Source of the DNA: Sweltsa coloradensis
Lineage: Eukaryota > Arthropoda > Insecta > Plecoptera > Chloroperlidae
DNA: 64,000 bases
Assembly (NCBI GenBank): GCA_024449915.1
Contig: JAMZAV010000775.1
Span: 62,001 to 126,000, forward strand
Direction: 5' to 3'
Below are positions 13,185-24,569 of this stretch, in pieces. Under the pieces are notes generated by a model. That model was not told the origin of the DNA. It saw only the letters and a program-made list of their open reading frames with translations, and made no database searches. Every line of letters begins with the position of its first letter. Within the stretch, counting starts at the first letter, position 1. The translations under genes and the position numbers were made by a program.

Positions 13185-13310
13185 ATCTTAATATGCAAAT
13201 TTGATCATTTTCGACACCTAAGATTTTCCGCGATTTTGAGTATGTTAAACAGTATTTTTTCTGAACCCAGTGCAAAAAGAACCATTTCTGTTGCAATTTG
13301 TTCAAGGTCA
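13185..13310 (-). repeat. Right terminal inverted repeat of the 11 kb element
   Basis: This is the reverse-complement partner of 2255-2380. The match stops abruptly at the GGTCA ending at 13310. The flanks (ATTTT on the left, TGGCTTTTTT on the right) do not give a convincing target duplication. Confidence 0.7.
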
Positions 13311-16422
<3,112 letters not shown>

Positions 16423-16489
16423 TAGAGTGATGGTTGATATAATAATAATACCAAACACCCTGTTCCAGGGGGTCGGGGCTTTACCAATA

Positions 16490-16755
16490 ACCAATTTCTC
16501 GGGCTACAGACTGTTCGTAATGCTTGCTATACAGGCTCAGCACATACTCGTCTTCCTCGCTGTATGACGGGTATTTCATCAAGCTCTCTCCATTTCTTAC
16601 TGTCCTTTCTGAGTCTGTCTTCGTCAATCCTTTCCCATGATTTCCCTCTTTCTTCTATGCTCAATTTTATTTGATCCCTTCATCTAGGCTATCTCTTGGA
16701 TGGCCAACTCTTGGTTCTCCCTTTCCAATAGGGAACTGTCCTTCATTATCAAATT
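16490..16755 (-). pseudogene. LINE 3' coding tail (RTE-like C-terminus), decayed
   Basis: On the - strand the sequence reads FPIGKGEPRVGHPRDSLDEG, then after one frameshift EERGKSWERIDEDRLRKDSK and KKWREL. This is the shape (GRPR--W-D-I--D-...RG-SW-E---LA-DR--WR) at the C-terminal end of several LINE families, RTE-like elements among them. Only about 85 codons survive. An (ATT)n tract abuts the 5' side. Its function is lost. Confidence 0.55.
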
Positions 16756-16759
16756 TGAA

Positions 16760-16760
<1 letters not shown>

Positions 16761-16814
<54 letters not shown>
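16761..16814. repeat. (ATT)n microsatellite
   Basis: This is an essentially pure ATT tract of about 18 units. It abuts the end of a PLE 3' terminal sequence beginning at 16815. Confidence 0.95.
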
Positions 16815-17220
16815 GAAGAGAAATTATAACATTGACGGGATGTTTCGTCGCGTCTATTTGTTGTTGTTGTTGTTGTTGTTGTTGAGGTAGTGGTGTAGGT
16901 TGGTCTTGTGGATGAAGATGCTGTTGATGCTGTTGTTGATCTGGTGGTATCAACAGCTTCATCCACAAGACCAACCTACACCACTACCACCACCTCCACA
17001 ACCACCACAACAACAACAAATAGAGCCGTCCACCGCCATCCTGGCAGTTCCAAGAAGAAGTGAACGTTTGCAACAGAGGCAAACAAACGAAAGAACAGCA
17101 GTCCCTTGAAAATGTCATCCACAGTGATGACGCTACGTCGGGAAGTAAGGAATAATGTCAATTATTCACCACCACGACGCGACGAAACATCCCGTCAATG
17201 TTATAATTTCTCTTCAATTA
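16815..17220. mobile_element. Folded pair of PLE 3' ends
   Basis: From 16815 the motif ACATTGACGGGATGTTTCGT is followed by a (GTT)n stretch and the antisense of a Pro/Gln-rich tail. Around 16936 the sequence turns back on itself (arms about 16886-16935 and 16937-16986) and the same tail is then read on the + strand to 17215. The + strand part encodes QDQPTPLPPPPQPPQQQQ and ends ...TNERTAVP with a stop at 17107-17109, matching the C-terminus of the PLE proteins at 18303-18793 and 26690-27410. It is an inverted, partly deleted pair of Penelope 3' ends. Confidence 0.65.
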
Positions 17221-17354
17221 TATCGGGTCGCGAAAGTATAACTTTTGAAATTATTATTATTAGTAGTATTATTTCACAAGTTATACTTTCGCGACCCGAT
17301 ATAATTGAAGAGAAATTATAACATTGACGGGATGTTTCGTCGCGTCGTGGTGGT
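17167..17354. repeat. Near-perfect palindrome in PLE terminal sequence
   Basis: The arms are 17167-17244 and 17278-17354, meeting near 17261 around an (ATT)-rich spacer. Each arm contains CACGACGCGACGAAACATCC, GTTATAATTTCTCTTCAATT and ATCGGGTCGCGAAAGTATAA. The same arm sequence recurs singly at about 17400-17445, 18303-18352, 26700-26775 and 27410-27465, always at PLE 3' edges, so it is the terminal repeat of that PLE family. Confidence 0.85.
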
Positions 17355-17445
17355 GGTGATGACGCTACGTCGGGAAGTAAGGAATAATGTAAATTATTCA
17401 CCACCACGACGCGACGAAACATCCCGTCAATGTTATAATTTCTCT

Positions 17446-17448
17446 TCA

Positions 17449-17503
<55 letters not shown>
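17446..17503. repeat. (ATT)n microsatellite interrupted by element A
   Basis: This tract of about 19 ATT units continues after 18291 as TTATTATTATT. The Helitron-like element A (17504-18291) is inserted into it, so the two halves were once one tract at the end of a PLE copy. Confidence 0.9.
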
Positions 17504-17505
<2 letters not shown>

Positions 17506-18291
17506 GGATGAGCGAAGCGAAGACTTCAATTTCACTGACCCCAAAAAAATTTAGCTCGGGTGTTTTTTTGTTTGTTTTTTTGTTGTTTTTTTTGTTTGTT
17601 TGTTTTTCTGTCTGTTTGTTAACTCTCTACCAGGCAAACGGCATATCCGATCTTGATGAAAATTTGAGGGGACCTTCGAAATCTCTGAACTTAGAGGTGT
17701 ATTGTTTTTGGGTACAATCGTAGAAATATTTCTCATGAATATCGTACTTTTACGATTTTTTTCGATTTTTAGTGCGATATTTTCGTGACATTTGGGCCGA
17801 TTCTGACCAAACGGGTGGGGCTACAACGTTCATATTATACATGGACATTAAGGTTATGGTGATGTAGTATCTTTTGAAAGAAAAAGTTGAAAAAGTTAGC
17901 CGGAATTCATAGAAATAAAGCTTTTAATATAAGTTTTTTTGATTTTTTGCGATATTTTCGTGCCATTTGGGCCAATTCTGACCAAACGGGTGGGGCTACA
18001 ACGTTCATATTATACATGGACATTAAGGTTATGGTGATAAAGTACCTTTTGAAAGAAAAAGTTGACAAAATTACCCAGAATCCATAGAAATAAAGCTTTT
18101 AATATAAGTTTTTTAACGGTAATAATAACAAATTGACAAGTAACAATAGAAACTTGACAACAATCACCTACAATGCGTGGACAGCAAAACAAAGCAACAA
18201 AGCACTCGCAAAAGTAAAGATATCCCACGCAGACTAAAAACTTTAAAAAAAGCTCATCCATCAACGCGGCGGGACTTTAGCGTTTTCCTAG
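17504..18291 (+). mobile_element. Helitron-like element A, copy 1
   Basis: The element starts TTGGATGAGCGAAGCGAAG and ends with a short hairpin (AACGC...GCGTT) followed by TTCCTAG. It lies between A (17503) and T (18292) in an ATT microsatellite, with no target duplication. A CTRR-type 3' end behind a hairpin and insertion at A^T are hallmarks of Helitrons; the usual 5' TC is absent (TT instead). It is 788 bp long and codes for nothing convincing. Inside are a T/G-rich (GTTT)n stretch and an internal duplication (GGGGCTACAACGTTCATATT at about 17817 and 17992). Other copies are at 53838-54417, 55347-56593 and, diverged, 63487-63740. It must rely on an autonomous relative. Confidence 0.7.
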
Positions 18292-18302
18292 TTATTATTA
18301 TT

Positions 18303-18793
18303 GAAGAGAAATTATAACATTGACAGGATGTTTCGTCGCGTCGTGGTGGTGAATAATTAACATTATTCCTTACTTCCCGACGTAGCGTCATCACTGTGGA
18401 TGACATTTTCAAGGGACTGCTGTTCTTTCGTTTGTTTGCCTCTGTTGCAATCGTTCACTTCTTTTTGGAACTGCCAGGATGGCGGTGGACGGCTCTTTTT
18501 TGTTGTTGTTGTTGTGGTGGTGGTGGTTGAGGTGGTTGTGGAGGTGGTGGAAGTGGTGTAGGTTGGTCTTGAGGATGAAGATGCTGTTGATGCTGTTGTT
18601 GATCTGGTGGTAGTTCTTGGTTTGAACGCATTTTTTCTGCTGAGAGGTGATTAATTAAATTAATGGCAGGAATCCACGAATCACTCAGTTTGTAACCACC
18701 TACATCTCCATTCATATTGTTACGTGTTTTTGAAATTTCAATTGACTCCCTTATGAGTCTAGGCCAGAAAGCCGATTCTTGGCAAATAATTTT
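18303..18793 (-). pseudogene. Penelope-like element, 3' part (C-terminal tail), split from 24565 onward
   Basis: This is the downstream half of the PLE interrupted by the Bel/Pao insertion. On the - strand it continues the protein from the GIY-YIG domain: CQESAFWPRLIRESIEISKT, NMNGDVGGYKLSDSWIPAI (the conserved tail seen after GIY-YIG in Penelope elements), then a Gln/Pro-rich extension QDQPTPLPPPPQPPQPPPPQ. A frameshift in the poly-Gln stretch breaks the end. The element closes with the terminal repeat at 18303-18352. PLE proteins reverse-transcribe their RNA at the target and cut DNA with GIY-YIG; this copy is inactive. Confidence 0.8.
18789..18793. repeat. Target-site duplication, left (ATTTT)
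   Basis: ATTTT directly before the left LTR is repeated at 24565-24569 after the right LTR. A 5-bp duplication is usual for Bel/Pao integration. Confidence 0.85.
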
Positions 18794-19327
18794 TGTTGGC
18801 ACCAAGACGATGATGCCAATAAATACGAGGGAAAAATGAAGAAAACAAATCACAATCGAGCTTACCTTGGTTTCAAGACAGTAGGCTTGTGGAGACGGCG
18901 AACTTGCCGTTTGAGCGAGGTGTCGAAGTAGGGGATGAAGAGTGAAAATGATAGGCTAGCCTAGTAAAGATGAAAAAAGTAGTAAATGATGATACAACAA
19001 CAACATACGTAATGCACACGAAAATAGAAATTAAATAACACTTGAAAGCACTGTGAACAGTGTGTTAAGAAATTGTCATAAAGTAACCACGAAGAATACT
19101 TGTTGGCTGTTGCTCTCGAGGCAACTATGAAATATGCGAATGCACTGTCTAGAACAGACAGCCGTACTGAGGTCTGAACGCTATGGCAGTTCGAATGCAA
19201 TAGAGGCGAGCCAACGACCTGTCTAGGTCAGGTTTAAAATCAGAGATAAGAAGAAAGAGGGGGGTACGAGGGGAGTGAAAAACTAAATACTACGTGAAAC
19301 AAGAGTGGGCTTAAACTGGCGCGAACA
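18794..19327 (-). repeat. Bel/Pao 3' LTR (534 bp)
   Basis: On the + strand it begins TGTTGGCACCAAGACG and ends GGCGCGAACA. It is identical to the LTR at 24007-24564 except for T against C in ACCTTGG(T/C)TTCAAG and a shorter tract at about 18966-18980. Confidence 0.93.
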
Positions 19328-19345
19328 ATACCGCCCACCAAAATG
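19328..19345 (-). other. Polypurine-like tract before the 3' LTR
   Basis: The - strand reads CATTTTGGTGGGCGGTAT immediately before the LTR start TGTTCGCGCC. A G-rich tract in this place primes plus-strand DNA synthesis in LTR retroelements. Confidence 0.7.
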
Positions 19346-19430
19346 CACATTTTAAAGTCACTTTGACAAGAAAACGACACAAAACTCAAAGAAAACGAAA
19401 AGTAAAACGCTACGAAGTTCCCCAAGCTAA

Positions 19431-22400
19431 CTAAGCATGGGGTAGAACCACAAGTCGATTGACTGGGCGAATGAAACTGCCGTGGGTCGTGCGTACTGAC
19501 ACGACACGCACGACACCATCCTTACCGGGCATAAGGTCAGTGATGCGACCGAGGGGCCACGACAATGGGCTTGCTTTGATAGCAAGAGGATGACGGGCGT
19601 CAACATGAAGAGAAGAGTGTCTCAGTCTCCCGCCCACCCTGAGAAAACCTGATGAATCGAGGAATGGCTTGAGAGAGGCCAACTTCGAGGTGACGCTACC
19701 AATATGCTCAAGCTGGCGCAACTCATTGGCGAAAAACTGACGTTGAGAAAGCTTGACAAGCATGTCAAGAGAAGACTGCAACTCTTCAGTGCGCAGAGGG
19801 CCCTTGGGATACAGGACCTGAGAACGTTTAGCTAGCAGGATCCGCGCGAATCGGATGACGTAGCCAAACACTCGCTGCGAACGGAGTAGAGTGGAGAACT
19901 TCATGAAGTGAAGCAACAATGGGTCGACGACAACGTCGGCCTTGGCGATCAGAACTGCATGCGGTTTCATCTCAGGCAACTCAACGCTGACGGAGGTAGG
20001 CGTTGATCGGGGCCAAGAATCTGGGGATGATTGAAGAAAAGGCGGTCCCAACTGCCACAAAGGGTGAAGTAGCATTTCAGATGCCGTCAAACCACGGGAC
20101 GCACAGTCAGCTGGGTTCTCAGTGGACGGAACGTGAGCCCAATCGGACGGTGAGGTGTGCTCCAGGATTTCTACGACTCGATTTGCCACGAACGTTTTCA
20201 GCCGATGAGGAGGTGTAGCCAGCCATGCAAGAACGATAGTTGAGTCCGAGTAAAGTACGATGGCGTTAAGGGTGAGAGAGTTGAGTGCAGGCAAGGTAGC
20301 TTGGAGAAGACGGGCAAGCAGCAGAGCCGCAGACAGCTCGAGCTTTGGAATGGTCAACGTCTTGACTGGAGCAACTTTGCTACGGGCTCGGAGAAGGCTA
20401 ACGTGAAAGGTGGAACCCGACGTCATGTGGAGGTACAAGACGGCGGCGTAGCCTTTCTCTGAAGCGTCGCAAAACCCAACTATCCGGAGGACGCCGTGCA
20501 GTGAGGGGAAGTGACGTGGAACACGAAACTTGACGAGTTGAGTTACGTCGGCGACGGCGGAGTGCCAAGTGTTTGAGAGCTCGTCGGAGAGTGGATCGTC
20601 CCACTGAGAATGAGACATCCACAATCTTTGGAGGAAGATTTTCATGAAGGAGACAAATGGCGAGAGAAATCCTAACGGATCAAATATCCTGGCGATGTAG
20701 GAGAGTGCTGAGCGCTTCGTCAAATGGCCTTCGAAAGGCTGAGCACGGAATGAGAAGTCGTCAGTGTGGGGGTCCCACAATAAGCCCAAGATCTTGATTC
20801 CCTGCTCTTCAGGGGAGAACGCAAGTGGTGTTTCCAGATGGTCCTCGGGAAGGGTCGCAAGGGCAGCAGGGAGATTGCTGGCCCAATTACGAGGCTCGAA
20901 GCCTCCACTGGAAAGTAACAGCGTGAGCTCTTCTTGAAGAGCGAGAGCCTGAGCGAGGTCCTCAGCGCCTGAGACGATGTCATCGATGTACGTGTCAAAC
21001 GTAATCGCACAAGCGACAAGAGGGAAGGGCGCACCGTCGTCTTGCACCACCTGGTGTAAAACTCGTTGAGAAAGAAAAGCTGATGGAGCTAACCCGTAGG
21101 TGACAGTATTGAGCTCGTACTCCAAGACAGCAGAGTCAGGATTCGGGCGCCAGAGGATGTGCTGATGGACACGATCAGCTGGTAGAATATGAATCTGCCT
21201 GTACATTTGGCGGATGTCAGCACAGATAGCGATGGGATAAGTCCTGAAGTTGATCAGGATACTTGGGAGATCTCGCTGAAGCTTAGGACCGATTAACAGC
21301 TGCTGATTAAGAGAAGCACCATGCGCGTCCGCCGCCGAGGCGTTGAACACGACTCGAAGCTTCGTTGACGAACTTGAAGCCTTGTGCACGCAATTGTGTG
21401 GAATCACGTAATCCGATGACGTGACAGCAAGCTGCATGTGCTGAAGATCCGCGTACTCCCGCATGAACTGGTGATAAGCAACGTCATGCTCAGGAACGCG
21501 CTTGAGGCGACGTTCCAGACTGAGAAAACTTGAGAAGGCAACATTGCAATTGAAGCCAAGAGGCACGCAGTGAGGCTTGAATGGGAGCCCTACAGAGTAA
21601 CGCCCCACATCGTCTCGAGTGTGTGAGGCCACGAACTGGTCTTCACACAGCTGATCATCTGGATTCTTCTGAGAAGGACGCGAAACCTCCTCAGTTTCCC
21701 AGAACATGCGAAGAGAACGATCCAACGATGGAGCTGAACATGCGAAAAGGGAGCATGGGGCCTGAGACTCGAGTCCTGATGCCGGAATCGAACCCAAGAT
21801 CACCCATCCGAACAGGGTGTTGAGAGCGGAGGGTTGGCCTCCGATGACTACATCGCTGGTCCTACTAAGAATATCCGGATACAGATCCGCTCCTATCAGG
21901 AATTCGATCTTGTCTGGAAGATGAAACCAATCGTCGGCCAACGAGAGCCCACGATAGCGCTCGAACACCTCGATAGGGACGGAGGTAGTAGGAAGGCGAT
22001 CTGAAATGGCAGACAGAACGAGTGCCTGAACGCGGAGATGATGGTTTGGATTCAACCTAGAAGCAATGTCACAGAGCACATTGCCATGAACCTTGGTAAC
22101 CGCTTGCCCTATGCCAGACAGTTGAATAGGGCTGGGTTCTACCTTCAATCCGAGACCTTGAACGAGAGAATGAGTTATAGCTGAGACTTGAGACCCAGAA
22201 TCTATGACGGCACGAATAGGGTGATGTTGTCCCGCAGCATCCCGAATTAAAGCTCTCACGGTACCCAACAGGGCGACACGCTGAGTGGACGGGGTTGCCT
22301 CCATACGACAGGAAAAAGTACGAGCTGCGATCGTGTCTGTAGGATGAGTAGAGCTGTTATCAAGATGGTTGATTGTCGGCATTGGTGCTTTCATCGGATG

Positions 22401-23645
22401 CAACAACGAGTGATGCTGAGTGTTGTGACACGTCCAGCATGAACGTTCGGATTGACATTCGGATTGTGAATGAAGTCCCAAGCAATTGAAACAGCGACGT
22501 AATCGCCTGAGAGTAGCGTACTTGTCGGGCAGCGATTGCTTGAGAAACGTTTGACACTTATACAAGGTGTGAGAACTCTGGCATAATGGGCAAGTGGGTG
22601 ATGGACGGCTTTGAGCTTGCCGGCTTGACGAGCCTGAAGCAGGCTTATGTTCACTGGAGTCATGTGAGCTGGCGTTTGCAACGAGCAATGAGTTGACTTT
22701 TCTCGATGACTGCGCCGTAGACTGCGCCTTAACTGGGGTCGAACCCGGTTGATCCAGACAGCACAACTCAAGCGTCCTTGAAGCTTCGTCCAAGAACGTG
22801 ATAAGCTGCTGATAAGTCGGAGTAGAGAACGCAGAATGCTTAGCCTCGAAGTTTTTCCGGGTTTGTGCGTCTAAGTTTGACAAAGTAAGTGACAGAAGGA
22901 GAAAGTCAGCTAAATCAGGAATCTTCAAAGCCTTGAGAGCGTTCACGGAATTACGATGAACTTGCAAGAACTGCTGTAACTTAGCATGACTACTTGATTT
23001 CAATGGAGTGAAATAGAGTACCTGTTGAATATACATAGCGGCCAATAAGCGCTTGTTCTGATAGCGCGACACTAGCGCGTCGTAGGCAAGAGGATAATTA
23101 GCGCTTGAAATTTGAAACCCATTAATTGCAGCCAATGCAGCATCTCGCAAAGAAGAACGCAAATAGTGGAAGCGTTGTACATTGTTCAATGACTCGTTGT
23201 CATGAACAAGGGAGCTGAACAAAGCATAGAAGTCTGGCCACTGAGTCATGTCGCCTGCAAATATTGGCAATTGAATATTGGGTAGCGTATTAACTTGAGC
23301 AGCAACAGTAGATGGCGGATTCACAGGAATAGCATCTGGGATACGCGGGACTATGGCGAGATACTTATCGCGTGCCGAGTAGAGAAGGCTCTCAAAGCTG
23401 GCTTGTACTGCGTCGACAGGAAGAGGGTTGACACCTTCCTCGAGCTGAGAAGTAGCAACTAATATTTCGCTCTGAACCACTTCGAAGTCAGTTTCCAACT
23501 GGTCAAGCTTGTCAAACCGCGATCTGTGACGAGAAGATTCCTCGTCTTGAAGCACTTGAAACGCGTCATATGAGCGTTGCACTGAGGCAAATATACGCTC
23601 TCTTCTAGCTAGAAGCAAGCTACGTTGCCGTTCCTGCTTGGTCAT
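19431..23645 (-). CDS. Bel/Pao gag-pol polyprotein lacking the integrase core
   Basis: One unbroken frame of 1404 codons opens with ATG at 23645. Residues ~120-300 are the Gag region (DUF1759-like, with QLPIFAGDMTQWPDFYALF). Residues 352-412 form Cys/His knuckles (CPLCQSSHTLYKC, CFNCLGLHSQSEC). Residues 478-485 are the aspartic protease active site AVIDSGSQ. Residues ~700-1000 are reverse transcriptase with YIDD at 886-889. Residues ~1050-1185 are RNase H with FCDAS (1058-1062), E1103 and D1134. The frame then passes from FLRVGGRLRHS...RHPLAI (1333-1356) straight into SWPLGRITDLMPGKDGVVRV (1363 on), the C-terminal domain that normally follows integrase. The zinc-binding and DDE core (some 350-400 residues) is missing without a frame change; full-length relatives are usually 1700-1900 residues. 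It could make particles and cDNA but would need integrase from another copy. Confidence 0.93.
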   Translation of the reverse strand: MTKQERQRSLLLARRERIFASVQRSYDAFQVLQDEESSRHRSRFDKLDQLETDFEVVQSEILVATSQLEEGVNPLPVDAVQASFESLLYSARDKYLAIVPRIPDAIPVNPPSTVAAQVNTLPNIQLPIFAGDMTQWPDFYALFSSLVHDNESLNNVQRFHYLRSSLRDAALAAINGFQISSANYPLAYDALVSRYQNKRLLAAMYIQQVLYFTPLKSSSHAKLQQFLQVHRNSVNALKALKIPDLADFLLLSLTLSNLDAQTRKNFEAKHSAFSTPTYQQLITFLDEASRTLELCCLDQPGSTPVKAQSTAQSSRKVNSLLVANASSHDSSEHKPASGSSSRQAQSRPSPTCPLCQSSHTLYKCQTFLKQSLPDKYATLRRLRRCFNCLGLHSQSECQSERSCWTCHNTQHHSLLHPMKAPMPTINHLDNSSTHPTDTIAARTFSCRMEATPSTQRVALLGTVRALIRDAAGQHHPIRAVIDSGSQVSAITHSLVQGLGLKVEPSPIQLSGIGQAVTKVHGNVLCDIASRLNPNHHLRVQALVLSAISDRLPTTSVPIEVFERYRGLSLADDWFHLPDKIEFLIGADLYPDILSRTSDVVIGGQPSALNTLFGWVILGSIPASGLESQAPCSLFACSAPSLDRSLRMFWETEEVSRPSQKNPDDQLCEDQFVASHTRDDVGRYSVGLPFKPHCVPLGFNCNVAFSSFLSLERRLKRVPEHDVAYHQFMREYADLQHMQLAVTSSDYVIPHNCVHKASSSSTKLRVVFNASAADAHGASLNQQLLIGPKLQRDLPSILINFRTYPIAICADIRQMYRQIHILPADRVHQHILWRPNPDSAVLEYELNTVTYGLAPSAFLSQRVLHQVVQDDGAPFPLVACAITFDTYIDDIVSGAEDLAQALALQEELTLLLSSGGFEPRNWASNLPAALATLPEDHLETPLAFSPEEQGIKILGLLWDPHTDDFSFRAQPFEGHLTKRSALSYIARIFDPLGFLSPFVSFMKIFLQRLWMSHSQWDDPLSDELSNTWHSAVADVTQLVKFRVPRHFPSLHGVLRIVGFCDASEKGYAAVLYLHMTSGSTFHVSLLRARSKVAPVKTLTIPKLELSAALLLARLLQATLPALNSLTLNAIVLYSDSTIVLAWLATPPHRLKTFVANRVVEILEHTSPSDWAHVPSTENPADCASRGLTASEMLLHPLWQLGPPFLQSSPDSWPRSTPTSVSVELPEMKPHAVLIAKADVVVDPLLLHFMKFSTLLRSQRVFGYVIRFARILLAKRSQVLYPKGPLRTEELQSSLDMLVKLSQRQFFANELRQLEHIGSVTSKLASLKPFLDSSGFLRVGGRLRHSSLHVDARHPLAIKASPLSWPLGRITDLMPGKDGVVRVVSVRTTHGSFIRPVNRLVVLPHA

Positions 23646-23988
23646 GATAACCGAAACTAAGATGACAATAAAAGAAACAGGGAGTGACTATTGCGAGTGC
23701 AATTGAAAAAAACAACAATGAACACAAAATGGTAAGATCGAACCCGGGTAGTCAGGACAAATAACTAGCGACGTGTATAAAATACACGCGACCGAGAGAA
23801 TGTAAACAAATGCTCGCCCTGCGACAATGAACAATACCAAACTGGATAACACTGCGTATAGTGAGTCATGCACACGCCGATGAGTATGACCCAGTGATGA
23901 GAGATTGAATATCGACAAACAACAAAGCGAGATAATATTTGAATGGTTTTGAAAGTGGACTGTATAATGAAAAAAACGAAATATATTC
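23646..23988 (-). other. Bel/Pao untranslated leader
   Basis: About 340 bp lies between the primer-binding-like site and the gag ATG. Short open frames here carry no motif. It probably holds the packaging signal, which cannot be identified by eye. Confidence 0.6.
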
Positions 23989-24006
23989 GGCACGAGTGGA
24001 CCAAAA
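23989..24006 (-). other. Putative primer-binding site
   Basis: Directly after the 5' LTR the - strand reads TTTTGGTCCACTCGTGCC. The TGG start two to three bases inside the LTR edge is what a tRNA CCA end would pair with. I cannot assign the tRNA. Confidence 0.6.
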
Positions 24007-24564
24007 TGTTGGCACCAAGACGATGATGCCAATAAATACGAGGGAAAAATGAAGAAAACAAATCACAATCGAGCTTACCTTGGCTTCAAGACAGTAGGCT
24101 TGTGGAGACGGCGAACTTGCCGTTTGAGCGAGGTGTCGAAGTAGGGGATGAAGAGTGAAAATGATAGGCTAGCCTAGTGAGATGATAGTTAGAAGGGGGA
24201 TCGATAGTGATGAAAGTAGTAAATGATGATACAACAACAACATACGTAATGCACACGAAAATAGAAATTAAATAACACTTGAAAGCACTGTGAACAGTGT
24301 GTTAAGAAATTGTCATAAAGTAACCACGAAGAATACTTGTTGGCTGTTGCTCTCGAGGCAACTATGAAATATGCGAATGCACTGTCTAGAACAGACAGCC
24401 GTACTGAGGTCTGAACGCTATGGCAGTTCGAATGCAATAGAGGCGAGCCAACGACCTGTCTAGGTCAGGTTTAAAATCAGAGATAAGAAGAAAGAGGGGG
24501 GTACGAGGGGAGTGAAAAACTAAATACTACGTGAAACAAGAGTGGGCTTAAACTGGCGCGAACA
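24007..24564 (-). repeat. Bel/Pao 5' LTR (558 bp)
   Basis: It matches 18794-19327 throughout apart from one substitution and an extra ~24 bp (GTTAGAAGGGGGATCGATAG region, about 24186-24210). It is followed by ATTTT of the target duplication. Confidence 0.93.
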
Positions 24565-24569
24565 ATTTT

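Larger units (their letters stand above)
2255..13310. mobile_element. Composite ~11 kb element with terminal inverted repeats
   Basis: The two ends carry an imperfect inverted repeat of about 120 bp, beginning TGACCTTGAACAAATTGCAA on the + strand at 2255 and on the - strand at 13310. Inside, nested blocks are also mirrored: a tandem pair of ~0.55-0.6 kb units (3150-4400 against 8560-9610) and shorter motifs (4795-4930 and 5640-5785 against 7735-7800 and 8085-8145). The centre of the inner symmetry is near 6.4 kb. The right arm is about 2.8 kb longer, the excess being low-complexity sequence (10620-13150). No transposase is visible, so this would be a non-autonomous fold-back-like element or several nested ones. 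I could not find a target-site duplication, so the true ends may lie slightly outside. Confidence 0.5.
18794..24564 (-). mobile_element. Bel/Pao LTR retrotransposon, 5771 bp, integrase-deleted
   Basis: The ends are two LTRs in direct orientation with TG...CA-type tips, flanked by the 5-bp duplication ATTTT (18789-18793 and 24565-24569). In transcription order on the - strand it has 5' LTR, a primer-binding-like site, a leader, one 1404-codon gag-pol frame, a G-rich polypurine-like tract and the 3' LTR. It sits inside a PLE. Rejoining the flanks gives the arrangement seen in the related PLE copy at 27175-27195. The LTRs differ by about one substitution and one ~24 bp indel, so the insertion is recent. 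The integrase core is missing from the frame. Confidence 0.95.

Noticed and set aside
17167..17215. Intact hammerhead ribozyme in the first PLE family (GACGAAACATCCCGTC fits the GAAAC to GTC half)
   Set aside because: No CUGAUGA box with a stem II lies at the right distance upstream; GTGATGACG at 17123 is too far and misplaced.
19240..19425. Short frames within and next to the LTRs (also 18961-19200, 23688-24066 and 24189-24437)
   Set aside because: Non-coding LTR and leader; frames end at LTR edges and carry no family signal.
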